A stretch of DNA of 64,000 nucleotides from contig NZ_CP082164.1 of assembly GCF_023101685.1 (NCBI RefSeq), positions 5,146,001 to 5,210,000 on the forward strand. The letters are read 5' to 3'. A model generated the notes under the pieces. The model searched no databases. It was not told where the DNA came from and saw only the letters and a program-made list of their open reading frames with translations. Below, piece after piece: positions 26,546-35,204 of this stretch (positions within the stretch are counted from its first letter, which is position 1; the number at the start of each line of letters is the position of its first letter). Position numbers and translations under genes: made by a program. This stretch comes from Bradyrhizobium sp. 186. GTDB taxonomy: Bacteria > Pseudomonadota > Alphaproteobacteria > Rhizobiales > Xanthobacteraceae.

Positions 26546-26893
26546 ATGTCGTTTGACTCGAGCAGCCTCAAGCACGTTAGTTACCCGACGGCGAGAGCAA
26601 TCGGCGTAATGCTCAACCCGAGCATGAGTATTACCGGCTTCTTGGCCACGGGCGCGAAGAAGGCTGCAAACGCGGCATGGGGCGCTGTGCGATCGGATCC
26701 GACGCGGCATTATGGCGAAGTAGCCAAGGCGCTGACAGAGCAGGGCGCGGCTCGCGACGCCCGCATCGATTCAATCATCAGTGCGCTGAAGCGGCGGCAG
26801 GGGAATGCGGCGCTATCGTCTGCGGTGGGCGATCGGACAGCGCTTGTGGGTGCAATCGGGGCGAATGCTTACGCTAGGAGCCTGTCCCGGTAA
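26546..26893 (+). CDS. hypothetical protein with C-terminus altered by an IS
   Basis: A 115-residue protein with no recognised domain. The middle is Ala/Arg-rich and helical (GAKKAANAAWGAV, EVAKALTEQGAARDARIDSI). The IS1182-like element begins at 26878, so the final five residues (RSLSR) and the stop codon come from the insertion sequence. Joining the flanks across one CTAG copy gives an original ending AYARRRD and a stop at 28371-28373, only two residues longer. The interruption may therefore be tolerated. Confidence 0.55.
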   Translation: MSFDSSSLKHVSYPTARAIGVMLNPSMSITGFLATGAKKAANAAWGAVRSDPTRHYGEVAKALTEQGAARDARIDSIISALKRRQGNAALSSAVGDRTALVGAIGANAYARSLSR

Positions 26894-28356
26894 TGGACTT
26901 GGGATCAAGCGAATCGAGTTCTGAGCGTTTTTTTGGAGACAAGTTTCTCCTTAGCGTACTGCTGCGAGTTTTGTGAGGTTGTGGGCGGTGCAGATCATGG
27001 CCCATTCGGCTTTGACCTTGTCGATGCCGCGCAGGAGGAACTGGCGGAAGCCTCTTGCCTGCTTGATCTGGCCGAAGACGGGCTCGACGATCTGTTTTCG
27101 CAATCGATACCGGCTTCGATAGCCTGCGCGCTTGAGCTTTGTGCTCATTCTGGCGATCAGCGTGCCGGATTTGAGCTTCCTTTTTGCCGTGGCCGCCTTG
27201 GTGCCGTGCTTTTGCCGTCCAGTGGCGACGTAGCCCTCGATCCGGCGTCGAACGAGCGTGCGAAGATTGGCTTGCGAGCAATAGCCCGCATCGGCCGATG
27301 CTTCATCCGGGTTCGTCCCGAGATTGGCTTTGATGGCATCGAGCAAGGGTGCGAGCTGCGCCTGATCGCTCGGCGAGTTGGTCAGCGTGTGCGCCACGAT
27401 GATCTGATGGGCGCCATCGACGGCGGCCTGTGCGTTGTAGCCCTGGATGAAGCCGTTTTTGGTCGGCATCACGCGGCTGTCGGGATCGGTGAAGTTGCGT
27501 TGCGCCTTGTCGCTCGGCTCTGCCGTGACAGGCTTGGACTTGCGTCCCGGCCGGCCCCTGCCGCCGTCGCCGGAGCCGTCGTCGTCCGGCTTCGAGGCGG
27601 CTTTGGTTTCGGCAGCAGCCTTGGCTTCGGCTTCCAGCGCGGCCTTGGCGGCCCGGATCTTCTCGAGCCGCTTCTCTTTATTGGCCATCCAGTCCGGCAT
27701 CTCGTCGCCGCGCTTCAAGGCTCCGAACTGGCGGTCCTCGGCCTTGTCGGTCTGAGCGGCTTCGGCGAACCAGCGTTGGACTTCGGCAGCAAGCCTCGGT
27801 TCGGCCTCTTTCATCCGGCCATAGCTCATCGCCTTGTTGATCCCGGCATTGGCCTTGATCTTGGTGCCATCGAGCGCCACATGGCCAAGCTTCACAAGGC
27901 CGGCCTCGCGGCACAGCTTCAAGACCTGCCGGAACAGGCCCGATAGCGCGGCCAGATGGCGCTTGCGGAACTCGCTGATCGTGCGGAAGTCCGGACGCTG
28001 CATCCCCGTTACTGCCGCAAAATCCAGCCGCTCCTCGCAGCCCCGAGCGATCCTGCGCGACGAGTAGATCCCCTGGCTGTAAGCATAAAGCAGCAGCGCC
28101 ACCATCATGCCAGGATGATAGGGCGGAAAGCCGCGCTCCTCGTCGTAGGCATCCATGATCGCCGACAGGTCCAAACCCGTGCGAACCGTGTCGCGAACAA
28201 AGTGGGCCACGTGCCCGGGAGGCACCAAATCCTGGACCGACGGCGGCAGCAGCCAAACCTGATCAACGTCCCAAGGACGAAATGTCTTGCTCATCCGCCG
28301 TTTGAATCACGACGCTTGTGCTTCGTCGAGAAAAATCCGATTACTCGGACAGGCTC
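26878..28356 (-). mobile_element. IS1182-family insertion sequence
   Basis: A 1479-bp element with terminal inverted repeats beginning GAGCCTGTCC (left GAGCCTGTCCCGGTAAT, right inverted GAGCCTGTCCGAGTAAT) and a 4-bp CTAG on both sides (26874-26877 and 28357-28360). It contains one intact transposase gene. It lies in the last codons of the gene starting at 26546. Confidence 0.9.
26951..28294 (-). CDS. IS1182-family transposase
   Basis: A 447-residue DDE transposase. The N-terminus (FRPWDVDQVWLLPPSVQDLVP, then HLVRF-like VAHFVRDTV and YHPGMMVALLLYAYSQGI) is the DUF772 domain of IS1182-type transposases. The catalytic domain contains VALDGTKIKANA (first Asp) and a second Asp in SADAGYCSQAN. The C-terminal YRLRKQIVEPVFGQIKQARGF supplies the Glu. 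It fills almost the whole element and looks intact. Confidence 0.92.
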   Translation of the reverse strand: MSKTFRPWDVDQVWLLPPSVQDLVPPGHVAHFVRDTVRTGLDLSAIMDAYDEERGFPPYHPGMMVALLLYAYSQGIYSSRRIARGCEERLDFAAVTGMQRPDFRTISEFRKRHLAALSGLFRQVLKLCREAGLVKLGHVALDGTKIKANAGINKAMSYGRMKEAEPRLAAEVQRWFAEAAQTDKAEDRQFGALKRGDEMPDWMANKEKRLEKIRAAKAALEAEAKAAAETKAASKPDDDGSGDGGRGRPGRKSKPVTAEPSDKAQRNFTDPDSRVMPTKNGFIQGYNAQAAVDGAHQIIVAHTLTNSPSDQAQLAPLLDAIKANLGTNPDEASADAGYCSQANLRTLVRRRIEGYVATGRQKHGTKAATAKRKLKSGTLIARMSTKLKRAGYRSRYRLRKQIVEPVFGQIKQARGFRQFLLRGIDKVKAEWAMICTAHNLTKLAAVR

Positions 28357-28416
28357 CTAGGCGGCGGGATTGATCTGCGGCGCATTCCAAACGAAAGAGG
28401 CGGCAACTGAGGCGGC

Positions 28417-28608
28417 TTACTCTAGTGGCTTGCCGTCTATCCCGACATCGCGTGTGATCTCGTGTCTGCACTTGCTGCATTCAAATGTCTGGGCTTCGTA
28501 GTCCCCCACCTTGTCGAGGTGAGGCCGTCGTCGGGACAGGCTCATTCGGCTGCCACAGACCGGGCAAACCAAAGTGTCGTCTGCGCCGTGGCTTCTTATT
28601 GGAATCAT
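28417..28608 (-). CDS. small zinc-ribbon protein
   Basis: A 63-residue protein with two CxxC knuckles (LVCPVCGSRM and FECSKCRHE) 27 residues apart, the arrangement of a zinc ribbon. It has no membrane segment. Such proteins often bind nucleic acid or serve as small adaptors. It stands between the IS1182 element and an IS-split gene, in accessory DNA. Confidence 0.7.
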   Translation of the reverse strand: MIPIRSHGADDTLVCPVCGSRMSLSRRRPHLDKVGDYEAQTFECSKCRHEITRDVGIDGKPLE

Positions 28609-28680
28609 TACTTGCTCGCAATATGGAACCCGACCGCCAACTGAGGCGGCCTTACTCCCTGTCTATTGGGAAATTTACGC

Positions 28681-28791
28681 TCACCCCTTGAGTCGCCTGC
28701 GATCCAGTGCCGCGCGGGTCTCGAACAGGGCGACAATCAATCCGACCATCGTCAGCCCGACGGCTGCCATGATGAAGATCATACCAAACAC
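28681..28791 (-). CDS. possible 36-aa membrane peptide
   Basis: GTG at 28791 follows GAGGGGGTG by 6 nt and opens a frame of 36 residues with one hydrophobic helix (FIMAAVGLTMVGLIVALFE) and a basic tail (LDRRRLKG), the positive-inside arrangement of a small membrane protein. No homologue is known to me. Confidence 0.35.
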   Translation of the reverse strand: MFGMIFIMAAVGLTMVGLIVALFETRAALDRRRLKG

Positions 28792-29195
28792 GAATCACCC
28801 CCTCTATTGAGGTGTTTCTAAGTACCAAAGTGGACAATCGTTCAAAAGGCCAAAACAGGCCAGTACCGGAATTGACGCTGGATTTGCTCTCGAACCCGAC
28901 CCGGGATTTTGTGATGTGGAATGAGAGAGCCGGTGGAAGAAGCTCGCCGCGCGTCGCTGCAATCGTAATGACAATGGTCGGATCAAAGAGCCAGCTTAGG
29001 GCCACCCCCGACCGCGCTTCGCGCATGTACGTTGAGCGGGCTCTTTCAATTGCGGAGAAGTATCATAAGTTCTTTGACCACGATAACCCCGCCGACTCAT
29101 TCGTAATTACGGATGACTTCGTGTCCGCAGGGCGTATCAGCGGCGCAAAGAGTATCCCGATCTCGCGCTTGAAGATCGGAAGTTTCCATATGGTG

Positions 29196-30613
29196 GAGCT
29201 GTCGCCGAAAGTTGGTGACGGCGGGAATCGGGAAGGCGGCATATCGTGGGGGTGCTTGACGCCTCCACTTCTCCACCGAAGGAGCGATATGCCGTGTCCA
29301 ACGATAACGTCATCCAACTGATTCAGCCAGGAATCTTCGACGATCAACTCACAGAAGTCTTGCGCAACGGGGCACGTGCCCTTCTCGCCAAAGCGGTCGA
29401 GGCTGAGGTCGCGGACTTTCTCGGCCAGCATGCCGATTTGAAGACCCGGGACGGCCACCAGCGCGTCGTCCGCCACGGTCACCTGCCGGAGCGCGAGGTG
29501 ATGACCGGCATCGGTCCGGTCGCCGTCCGCCAGCCACGTGTACGCGATCGTGAGGTGGCCGCTGCCGATCCTGGCCGCATCCGGTTCTCGCCGTCGATCC
29601 TGTCGCCCTACATGCGCCGCTCGAAGTCGATCGAAACGCTGTTGCCGATCCTATATCTGAAGGGTATTTCGACTGGCGACTTCTCCGAAGCGCTGGCGGC
29701 GCTGCTTGGCAAGGATGCTGCCGGGTTGTCGGCATCCGCCATCGGCCGACTGAAGGACGGCTGGCTCGACGAGCACGGCGCGTGGCAGAAGCGCGATCTG
29801 TCGGCCAAGCGCTACGTCTACATCTGGGCTGATGGCATCCATCTCGAAGCCCGCCTCGAAGACGAAAAGCAGTGCATCCTCGTGCTGATCGGCGCGACGC
29901 CGGAGGGCCGCAAGGAACTGGTCGGCTTCACCGATGGCGCCCGTGAGAGCGCGCACGACTGGCGCGATCTGCTGCTCGACCTGAAGCGGCGCGGGCTCGA
30001 CGTGCCCCCGCAGCTCGTCATCGCCGATGGCGCACTCGGGTTCTGGAAGGCGGCCGGTGAGGTCTGGCCGAAAACGCGCGAGCAGCGCTGCTGGGTGCAC
30101 AAGACCGCCAACGTACTTGCCAAGCTGCCGAAGAGCCAGCAGCCGAAAGCCAAACGCGCGTTGCAGGAGATATGGATGGCCGAAACCAAGGCCACAGCCG
30201 AGCTGGCGTTCGACGCCTTCATCGAGAGCTACGCGCTGAAATACGAGAAGGCCGCCGATTGCCTGCGCAAGGATCGAGACACGCTGCTGGCTTTCTACGA
30301 CTTCCCGGCAGAGCATTGGAAACACCTGCGCACGACCAACCCCATCGAAAGCACCTTCGCCACCGTGCGTCATCGCACGATCCGATCGAAGGGCTGTCTA
30401 TCCAACAAGACCGCGCTCGCGATGGTCTTCAAACTGGTCGAGGGCGCCCAGAAAAATTGGCGTCGTCTCGATGGCCACAACCAGTTGCCAAAACTCGTTC
30501 TCGGTGTGACATTCAACAACGGGATCGAGGTCATCGCCAAGCCGACCGACCGTCAGCCCGCAACCGCCGCCGCCTGACCGGCTCCGGCCGTCACCAAAAA
30601 TTGGCGATAGCTC
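29196..30613 (+). mobile_element. IS256-family insertion sequence, copy 1
   Basis: A 1418-bp element with imperfect 27-bp inverted ends (GAGCTGTCGCCGAAAGTTGG and inverted GAGCTATCGCCAATTTTTGG, both ending in GTGACGGC). The flanks carry a 9-bp duplication CATATGGTG (29187-29195, 30614-30622). Copy 2 at 38226-39643 appears identical throughout, which indicates recent movement. Confidence 0.93.
29294..30577 (+). CDS. IS256-family transposase, copy 1
   Basis: A 427-residue Mutator/IS256-type transposase, taken from GTG at 29294 (SNDNVIQLIQPGIFDDQLTE). Hallmarks are the N-terminal EAEVADFLGQHAD region, GISTGDFSEALAALLG, the first catalytic Asp in YIWADGIHL, the second in VIADGALGFW, the CWVHKTANVLAKLP signature and the Glu in TNPIESTFATVRHR. 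It is intact. The same protein is encoded by copy 2. Confidence 0.95.
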   Translation: MSNDNVIQLIQPGIFDDQLTEVLRNGARALLAKAVEAEVADFLGQHADLKTRDGHQRVVRHGHLPEREVMTGIGPVAVRQPRVRDREVAAADPGRIRFSPSILSPYMRRSKSIETLLPILYLKGISTGDFSEALAALLGKDAAGLSASAIGRLKDGWLDEHGAWQKRDLSAKRYVYIWADGIHLEARLEDEKQCILVLIGATPEGRKELVGFTDGARESAHDWRDLLLDLKRRGLDVPPQLVIADGALGFWKAAGEVWPKTREQRCWVHKTANVLAKLPKSQQPKAKRALQEIWMAETKATAELAFDAFIESYALKYEKAADCLRKDRDTLLAFYDFPAEHWKHLRTTNPIESTFATVRHRTIRSKGCLSNKTALAMVFKLVEGAQKNWRRLDGHNQLPKLVLGVTFNNGIEVIAKPTDRQPATAAA

Positions 30614-30710
30614 CATATGGTGGAGGGCAAGCGACTGCAGGTGAACTCATCCGCAGAGCGTTATCAACGGGAGCTGGCTTATCTGCTGAGTATCCTGTGA
30701 ACCGAAAGAG

Positions 30711-30728
30711 GCCGCCAACTGAGGCGGC
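30711..30728. terminator. GCCGCC-AACTGA-GGCGGC hairpin
   Basis: A 6-bp perfect stem with a 6-nt loop, 10 bp after the split gene. A near copy lies at 28634-28650, and a variant at 28399-28416. Confidence 0.4.
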
Positions 30729-30910
30729 AGGAAATTTTGGATTACTCAAAAGTGCATAGACCGATTCACCTAAGAACAGGTTGTGGCGTTCGAGAACAAA
30801 CTAGGCCACCGCGAAATTCAACTTAAGCCACTAGGAGTTAAAACAGACCAGTACCCGGCGGCGCATGGGAACAGATCGGCAACTCCAGAACACATCCTGA
30901 ACGCGGGGTT

Positions 30911-31120
30911 CTAGGCGCGCCGGTCGTGATTGTCGCGAGGGGCGGCCGTCCACCAATCCCATGCGTACCCGCCTGCGATCATGGTTGCGATCAGGCAGAG
31001 GCCGAAGACGATGAAGTTCGAGAATTCCATCGCCTTGGAGAGCGCCACCAGCGCCCAATTCATGCCGACGATGAAGGCCGTCATGAGCGCGAAGAGAATG
31101 GCGTTTCGGGTGTTGAACAC
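30911..31120 (-). CDS. small membrane protein
   Basis: A 69-residue protein with two hydrophobic segments (ILFALMTAFIVGMNWALVAL and FIVFGLCLIATMIAGGYAW) joined by a short polar loop, and a charged C-terminus (PRDNHDRRA). It is probably a hairpin inner-membrane protein. No function is recognised. Confidence 0.6.
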   Translation of the reverse strand: MFNTRNAILFALMTAFIVGMNWALVALSKAMEFSNFIVFGLCLIATMIAGGYAWDWWTAAPRDNHDRRA

Positions 31121-31265
31121 GGCTACGGACCCTCGGTGGCTCTAAAGCTTGCCGAGACCATAGTTAACAAATCGCTAACAAGGTTGTCGCGCGCTCAGTC
31201 TTGCCCTACGGTTGCATTCCCGTTTCAGGGCGCGCTGATCGAGAGCGGCCAATTTTGATTGCACC

Positions 31266-31508
31266 ATGAAGATTATCGCCGCCGCCATAGGGATATCGTT
31301 GCTTGGCAGCTCAGCGACCGCGCAACAGGCCGATCCCACGGCGCCAGTAGTTCAACTTCGCAAGGCCTACGACGACTGCGTTTATGGATCGGTCGCGGCT
31401 CAACTTCAGCAACTGCCTCCAGCCGCCAAGCAAAATGCCGATTTCAGTTCGATGGCCGAACAGGGCTTTCTGGCGGAAGCGATAGCAGCAGCACTGCGCC
31501 ACCCATGA
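31266..31508 (+). CDS. small exported protein
   Basis: An 80-residue protein with a signal peptide (MKIIAAAIGISLLGSSATAQ) and a helical mature part (VQLRKAYDDCVYGSVAAQLQ) containing one Cys. It is the last chromosomal gene before the left att site. Function is unknown. Confidence 0.6.
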   Translation: MKIIAAAIGISLLGSSATAQQADPTAPVVQLRKAYDDCVYGSVAAQLQQLPPAAKQNADFSSMAEQGFLAEAIAAALRHP

Positions 31509-31648
31509 TCCAAAGCGCGATCATGTTGCGCCCCTTGTCGCGCCGACTAGCCGGGAGGGGCGGGGAGCCGTTGAGAAATAAGGGGAATTTTGCGCAACAA
31601 GCGCAACACGTTTTGATAGGGCTAGTTGCCAGTAAGCGTCTGATATTA

Positions 31649-31666
31649 CTGGCGATCCCAGCAGGA
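31649..31666. other. attL, left boundary of the integrative element
   Basis: CTGGCGATCCCAGCAGGA is identical to 51323-51340, the 3' end of the tRNA-Arg gene including its CCA. It is the displaced copy expected on the side away from the restored tRNA. The match stops on both sides. Confidence 0.85.
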
Positions 31667-31703
31667 TTGATTGATTTCAACAATTACAGGCACTTAAGGC
31701 ACA

Positions 31704-31760
31704 GGTTAGGCAATTTTCCTGCCATTGTTTCCCATAGAAAAATTTGGCGATTGCCTAACC
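31704..31760. promoter_or_regulatory. left integrase arm-type sites
   Basis: GGTTAGGCAAT (31704-31714) and ATTGCCTAACC (31750-31760) are the same 11-mer in opposite orientations, 38-94 bp inside attL. The same 11-mer recurs at the right end (51251-51261). Confidence 0.65.
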
Positions 31761-31862
31761 ACCGGCAAGCACCTGGCAGCCATAGCCACCGTCCCGGCCA
31801 TTATTTCTTTGCCACCTTTAGTATTCCTCTTCGCCAACCTTACTGTTTGTTGTGGGTCCTAA

Positions 31863-32795
31863 GAGTCTGTCCGGGATCATGCTGTTTTTTGGCAGAGCTT
31901 TCGCAGCATGAGGCGGATTGAGGCGAGGCGCAAGAACGCCAATGCCTTTCGGTTGAGGCACTCCCAATCCTTGGCCAAACGGCGGCAGCGGTTGAGCCAG
32001 GCGATGGTGCGTTCGACGATCCATCGCTTGGGCAAGATCGCAAAACTCTTTGCTGTATCGGAGCGCTTGACGATCTCGACGTCGATTTGCCGGAGGATTT
32101 TGCGAACGGCGGACTGAAAGATCGGCCCCTGATAGCCGCCGTCAGCATAGAGCTTCAGCAGGAATGGATGCAGGCCAAACAGCGTGGCCATCACCAGCAC
32201 CCCACCGTCACGATCCTGGATGTCCGCCGAATGCACGAGGGCGTGGAGCAGCAAGCCTTGAGTATCGACTAGGATGTGGCGCTTCTTGCCCTTGATCTTC
32301 TTGCCCGCATCGTAGCCATGCGGGTCGATCCACGCCCCCCTTTTTCCGCGCTCTTGACGCTTTGACTGTCGATGATGGCGGCGCTCGGGCTGGGTTCTCG
32401 GTTAGCCAATTCTCGACATTGTACATAGAGCGCGTGATGGATGCGATCGAGCGTGCCGTTCCAAGCCCACAAGTCAAAATAGTCGTGCACCGTGCTGCGT
32501 GGCGGCAGGTCCTTCGGGATCGCTCGCCATTGGCAACCGGTGCTCAGCACATACATCAGGCCATTGATCACCTCGCGCACATCGACCGTGCGCTTGTTGC
32601 CGCCTCGCTTGGCTGGCGCAATCAGCGGCTCCACCAACGCCCATTCCTCATCAGTCAAATCGCTTGGATAGCGTAGCCGGCTTCGGTCGTAACGACCGCG
32701 GTTCTCCTTCGTCCACATGGGCGCCCCTTCGAATCGGACCGCCACCCTTGAATCATAAATGATTCCGATGATTCAAGATGTTCCCGGACAGACAC
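31863..32795 (-). mobile_element. IS5-family insertion sequence, copy A
   Basis: A 933-bp element with ends GAGTCTGTCCGGGA and (inverted) GTGTCTGTCCGGGA, flanked by TAA on each side. Copy B follows directly, with only the shared TAA (32796-32798) between them. The two copies look identical except for one base in the leader region near the right end (AATCATAAAT here, AATCACAAAT in copy B). Confidence 0.92.
31877..32745 (-). CDS. IS5-family transposase, copy A (two frames)
   Basis: OrfA (32745 to 32269) carries the N-terminal DUF4096-like domain (LRYPSDLTDEEWALVEPLIA, then CQWRAIPKDLPPRSTVHDYF) and the first catalytic Asp in AIIDSQSVK. The rest of the DDE domain lies in another frame (down to 31877), with the second Asp in LYADGGYQG and the Glu in RWIVERTIAWLNR. 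The frames meet at an A5G6 run on the minus strand near 32335-32345, the position of programmed frameshifting in IS427-type members. Confidence 0.85.
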
Positions 32796-32798
32796 TAA

Positions 32799-33731
32799 GA
32801 GTCTGTCCGGGATCATGCTGTTTTTTGGCAGAGCTTTCGCAGCATGAGGCGGATTGAGGCGAGGCGCAAGAACGCCAATGCCTTTCGGTTGAGGCACTCC
32901 CAATCCTTGGCCAAACGGCGGCAGCGGTTGAGCCAGGCGATGGTGCGTTCGACGATCCATCGCTTGGGCAAGATCGCAAAACTCTTTGCTGTATCGGAGC
33001 GCTTGACGATCTCGACGTCGATTTGCCGGAGGATTTTGCGAACGGCGGACTGAAAGATCGGCCCCTGATAGCCGCCGTCAGCATAGAGCTTCAGCAGGAA
33101 TGGATGCAGGCCAAACAGCGTGGCCATCACCAGCACCCCACCGTCACGATCCTGGATGTCCGCCGAATGCACGAGGGCGTGGAGCAGCAAGCCTTGAGTA
33201 TCGACTAGGATGTGGCGCTTCTTGCCCTTGATCTTCTTGCCCGCATCGTAGCCATGCGGGTCGATCCACGCCCCCCTTTTTCCGCGCTCTTGACGCTTTG
33301 ACTGTCGATGATGGCGGCGCTCGGGCTGGGTTCTCGGTTAGCCAATTCTCGACATTGTACATAGAGCGCGTGATGGATGCGATCGAGCGTGCCGTTCCAA
33401 GCCCACAAGTCAAAATAGTCGTGCACCGTGCTGCGTGGCGGCAGGTCCTTCGGGATCGCTCGCCATTGGCAACCGGTGCTCAGCACATACATCAGGCCAT
33501 TGATCACCTCGCGCACATCGACCGTGCGCTTGTTGCCGCCTCGCTTGGCTGGCGCAATCAGCGGCTCCACCAACGCCCATTCCTCATCAGTCAAATCGCT
33601 TGGATAGCGTAGCCGGCTTCGGTCGTAACGACCGCGGTTCTCCTTCGTCCACATGGGCGCCCCTTCGAATCGGACCGCCACCCTTGAATCACAAATGATT
33701 CCGATGATTCAAGATGTTCCCGGACAGACAC
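32799..33731 (-). mobile_element. IS5-family insertion sequence, copy B
   Basis: A 933-bp copy in the same orientation as copy A, beginning right after the shared TAA and followed by TAA at 33732-33734. The tandem arrangement suggests insertion into the target sequence next to copy A, or a dimer formed during transposition. Confidence 0.92.
32813..33681 (-). CDS. IS5-family transposase, copy B (two frames)
   Basis: Same arrangement as copy A: orfA from 33681 to 33205, then the second frame down to 32813, meeting at the A5G6 tract near 33271-33281. All catalytic residues are present (first Asp in AIIDSQSVK, second in LYADGGYQG, Glu in WIVERT), so both copies could be active. Confidence 0.85.
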
Positions 33732-33847
33732 TAAGCGAGGAGCAGCGCGCCAAGGCGCAACCCGCACATATTTTTGCTGAAGCGCCTTTAGCGTCCGGCC
33801 CGCAAACTCGTACTGCTGAGATAGCAAACCATTTCGGAGGTGAAGTG

Positions 33848-33979
33848 ATGCAAGTTCAGACCTCGACCACAAAGAGCAAGCCGACGCAGCAGGCTCCTAA
33901 GCCCAAGCCTCAATGGGATGTCAGGTTTGAGCCGCATCCCGTCCTAGGGGCACCGTTCATGGTGCCGGTCGTTTTTTGA
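33848..33979 (+). CDS. small Pro/Lys-rich protein
   Basis: A 43-residue protein (MQVQTSTTKSKPTQQAPKPK, then WDVRFEPHPVLGAPF). It has an excellent ribosome site (CGGAGG, 7 nt before the ATG), which decides the start although the frame is open upstream into the IS. It opens the leftward replication block of the element. Function is unknown. Confidence 0.55.
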   Translation: MQVQTSTTKSKPTQQAPKPKPQWDVRFEPHPVLGAPFMVPVVF

Positions 33980-34009
33980 TTGGGGGGAATAGCATTGCTT
34001 GTTCTTAAC

Positions 34010-34252
34010 ATGAAACCCGCGCCTCCCGGTGTGGGCCGGACTGTGGCTCATTTCGATCTGCAACTGACCGATGATTGCCGGATATTCGGCTTCAAGTTGG
34101 TGACCGGAAGCGGCGGACAATACGTTGTTCACGCCGCCAATATTCACGGCGTGAAGGCCGCAACATTCACTCGTGAGCTTCATCAGCAAATCACTCGCGC
34201 CGCAGCGCAGGCCTGGAGCAAAATTAACAATGACGAATGCGACGCAGCCTAA
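34010..34252 (+). CDS. hypothetical protein of the replication block
   Basis: An 80-residue protein with a beta-rich core (VGRTVAHFDLQLTDDCRIFG, then FKLVTGSGGQYVVHAANIHG) and a helical end. A TTG start at 33980 is an alternative. The gene overlaps the start of the following ATPase gene by 23 bp, so the two are probably co-translated. The fold suggests a small nucleic-acid-associated protein, but no family is recognised. Confidence 0.55.
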   Translation: MKPAPPGVGRTVAHFDLQLTDDCRIFGFKLVTGSGGQYVVHAANIHGVKAATFTRELHQQITRAAAQAWSKINNDECDAA

Positions 34253-35204
34253 GGCAGCTAACGACAATAGACGTACTGAGTACAACGCGGAAGACCTCCT
34301 ACAGACGGAATTCCCTCCGCTCAAATGGGCCGTTAAGCGTTACATCCCGGAAGGCCTTATCATTTTGGCGGGCCGCCCGAAGCTGGGCAAGACGTGGCTC
34401 GCGTATAGCACGGCCATCGCAATCGCGACGGGCGGGAAGGTGCTTGGCGTCGACTGCGAGCAGGGCGACGTACTTCAATATTCGCTTGAAGACAACTTTC
34501 GCAGAGCCAAGTCGCGAATTGTCACGCTCCTCCCGCCCAAGCTTGGCATGCCGCGACCGAGCCTTGACCGCCTGACCATCCGCACGGCGGCGCCCACAAT
34601 GGACCGCGGGTTTATGAAGGAAGTTACGGAGTGGCACAGCCGCGCCGAGAATCCTCGTCTCCTGATCATCGACACACACGCAAAGATTAAGGAGCAGCGC
34701 AGGGGCAACCAAGACCCGTATCTGTCGGACTACTCGGCGATAGTGCCGCTTCAGGAGTTTTCGGGCGAGCACGGTCTGACAACTATCCTCGTCACGCACC
34801 TCAGAAAAATGGAAGGCTCGTCTGGCGACCCTATCGAGCAGGTGTCTGGCACCACCGGCGTTACCGGTGCGGCCGACATGATAATTGTGCTCGACCGCGA
34901 CGAGAAAGGCGCGAAGCTATATGGCCGCGGCCGCGACGCGGAGGAATACGAAGTCGCCATGAAGTTCGACGGCGGCTTTTGGACCGTCCTTGGCGACGCT
35001 GACGAGGTGAAACAATCCGAGCAGCGCAGGGCAATCCTTGAGGCAATGCGCAGCACAAACGCGGCAATGTCACCGAGTGAAATAGCAAAAGCGGTTGGAA
35101 TGAAATCGGAGGGCGTAAGCAGTCTCCTCCGCAAGATGTCGAAGGACGGCTTGGTGCAGAGCTACGCATACGGAGCGTGGCGACCAGTAGACCGTGCCGC
35201 CTAA
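34230..35204 (+). CDS. RecA-like AAA ATPase, RepA/KaiC-type replication helicase
   Basis: A 324-residue P-loop ATPase resembling the hexameric RepA-type helicases and phage AAA_25 proteins. Walker A is GRPKLGKTW (residues 48-56), Walker B is LLIIDTHAK, and the sensor region ILVTHLRKMEG follows. Residues about 270-324 form a C-terminal winged helix (MSPSEIAKAVGMKSEGVSSL). Position next to the primase gene and a repeat cluster suggests a role in replicating the element. The ATG at 34230 is inside the preceding gene. Confidence 0.8.
   Translation: MTNATQPKAANDNRRTEYNAEDLLQTEFPPLKWAVKRYIPEGLIILAGRPKLGKTWLAYSTAIAIATGGKVLGVDCEQGDVLQYSLEDNFRRAKSRIVTLLPPKLGMPRPSLDRLTIRTAAPTMDRGFMKEVTEWHSRAENPRLLIIDTHAKIKEQRRGNQDPYLSDYSAIVPLQEFSGEHGLTTILVTHLRKMEGSSGDPIEQVSGTTGVTGAADMIIVLDRDEKGAKLYGRGRDAEEYEVAMKFDGGFWTVLGDADEVKQSEQRRAILEAMRSTNAAMSPSEIAKAVGMKSEGVSSLLRKMSKDGLVQSYAYGAWRPVDRAA

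Larger units (their letters stand above)
28812..30700 (+). pseudogene. unknown gene split by IS256-type copy 1
   Basis: The frame from 28812 to 29195 continues exactly in phase after the IS from 30623 to the TGA at 30698-30700, if one copy of the 9-bp CATATGGTG duplication is kept. The restored protein has about 153 residues (a Met at 28914 is an alternative start). It includes YVERALSIAEKYHKFFDHDN and, across the junction, GSFHMV-EGKRLQVNSSAERY. No domain is recognised. A GCCGCC/GGCGGC hairpin follows the stop by 10 bp. Confidence 0.65.

Noticed and set aside
30172..30759. An alternative plus-strand frame running out of the IS256 copy 1 transposase
   Set aside because: It lies in a different frame within the transposase gene and is duplicated at copy 2, where it only happens to read into the flanking gene.
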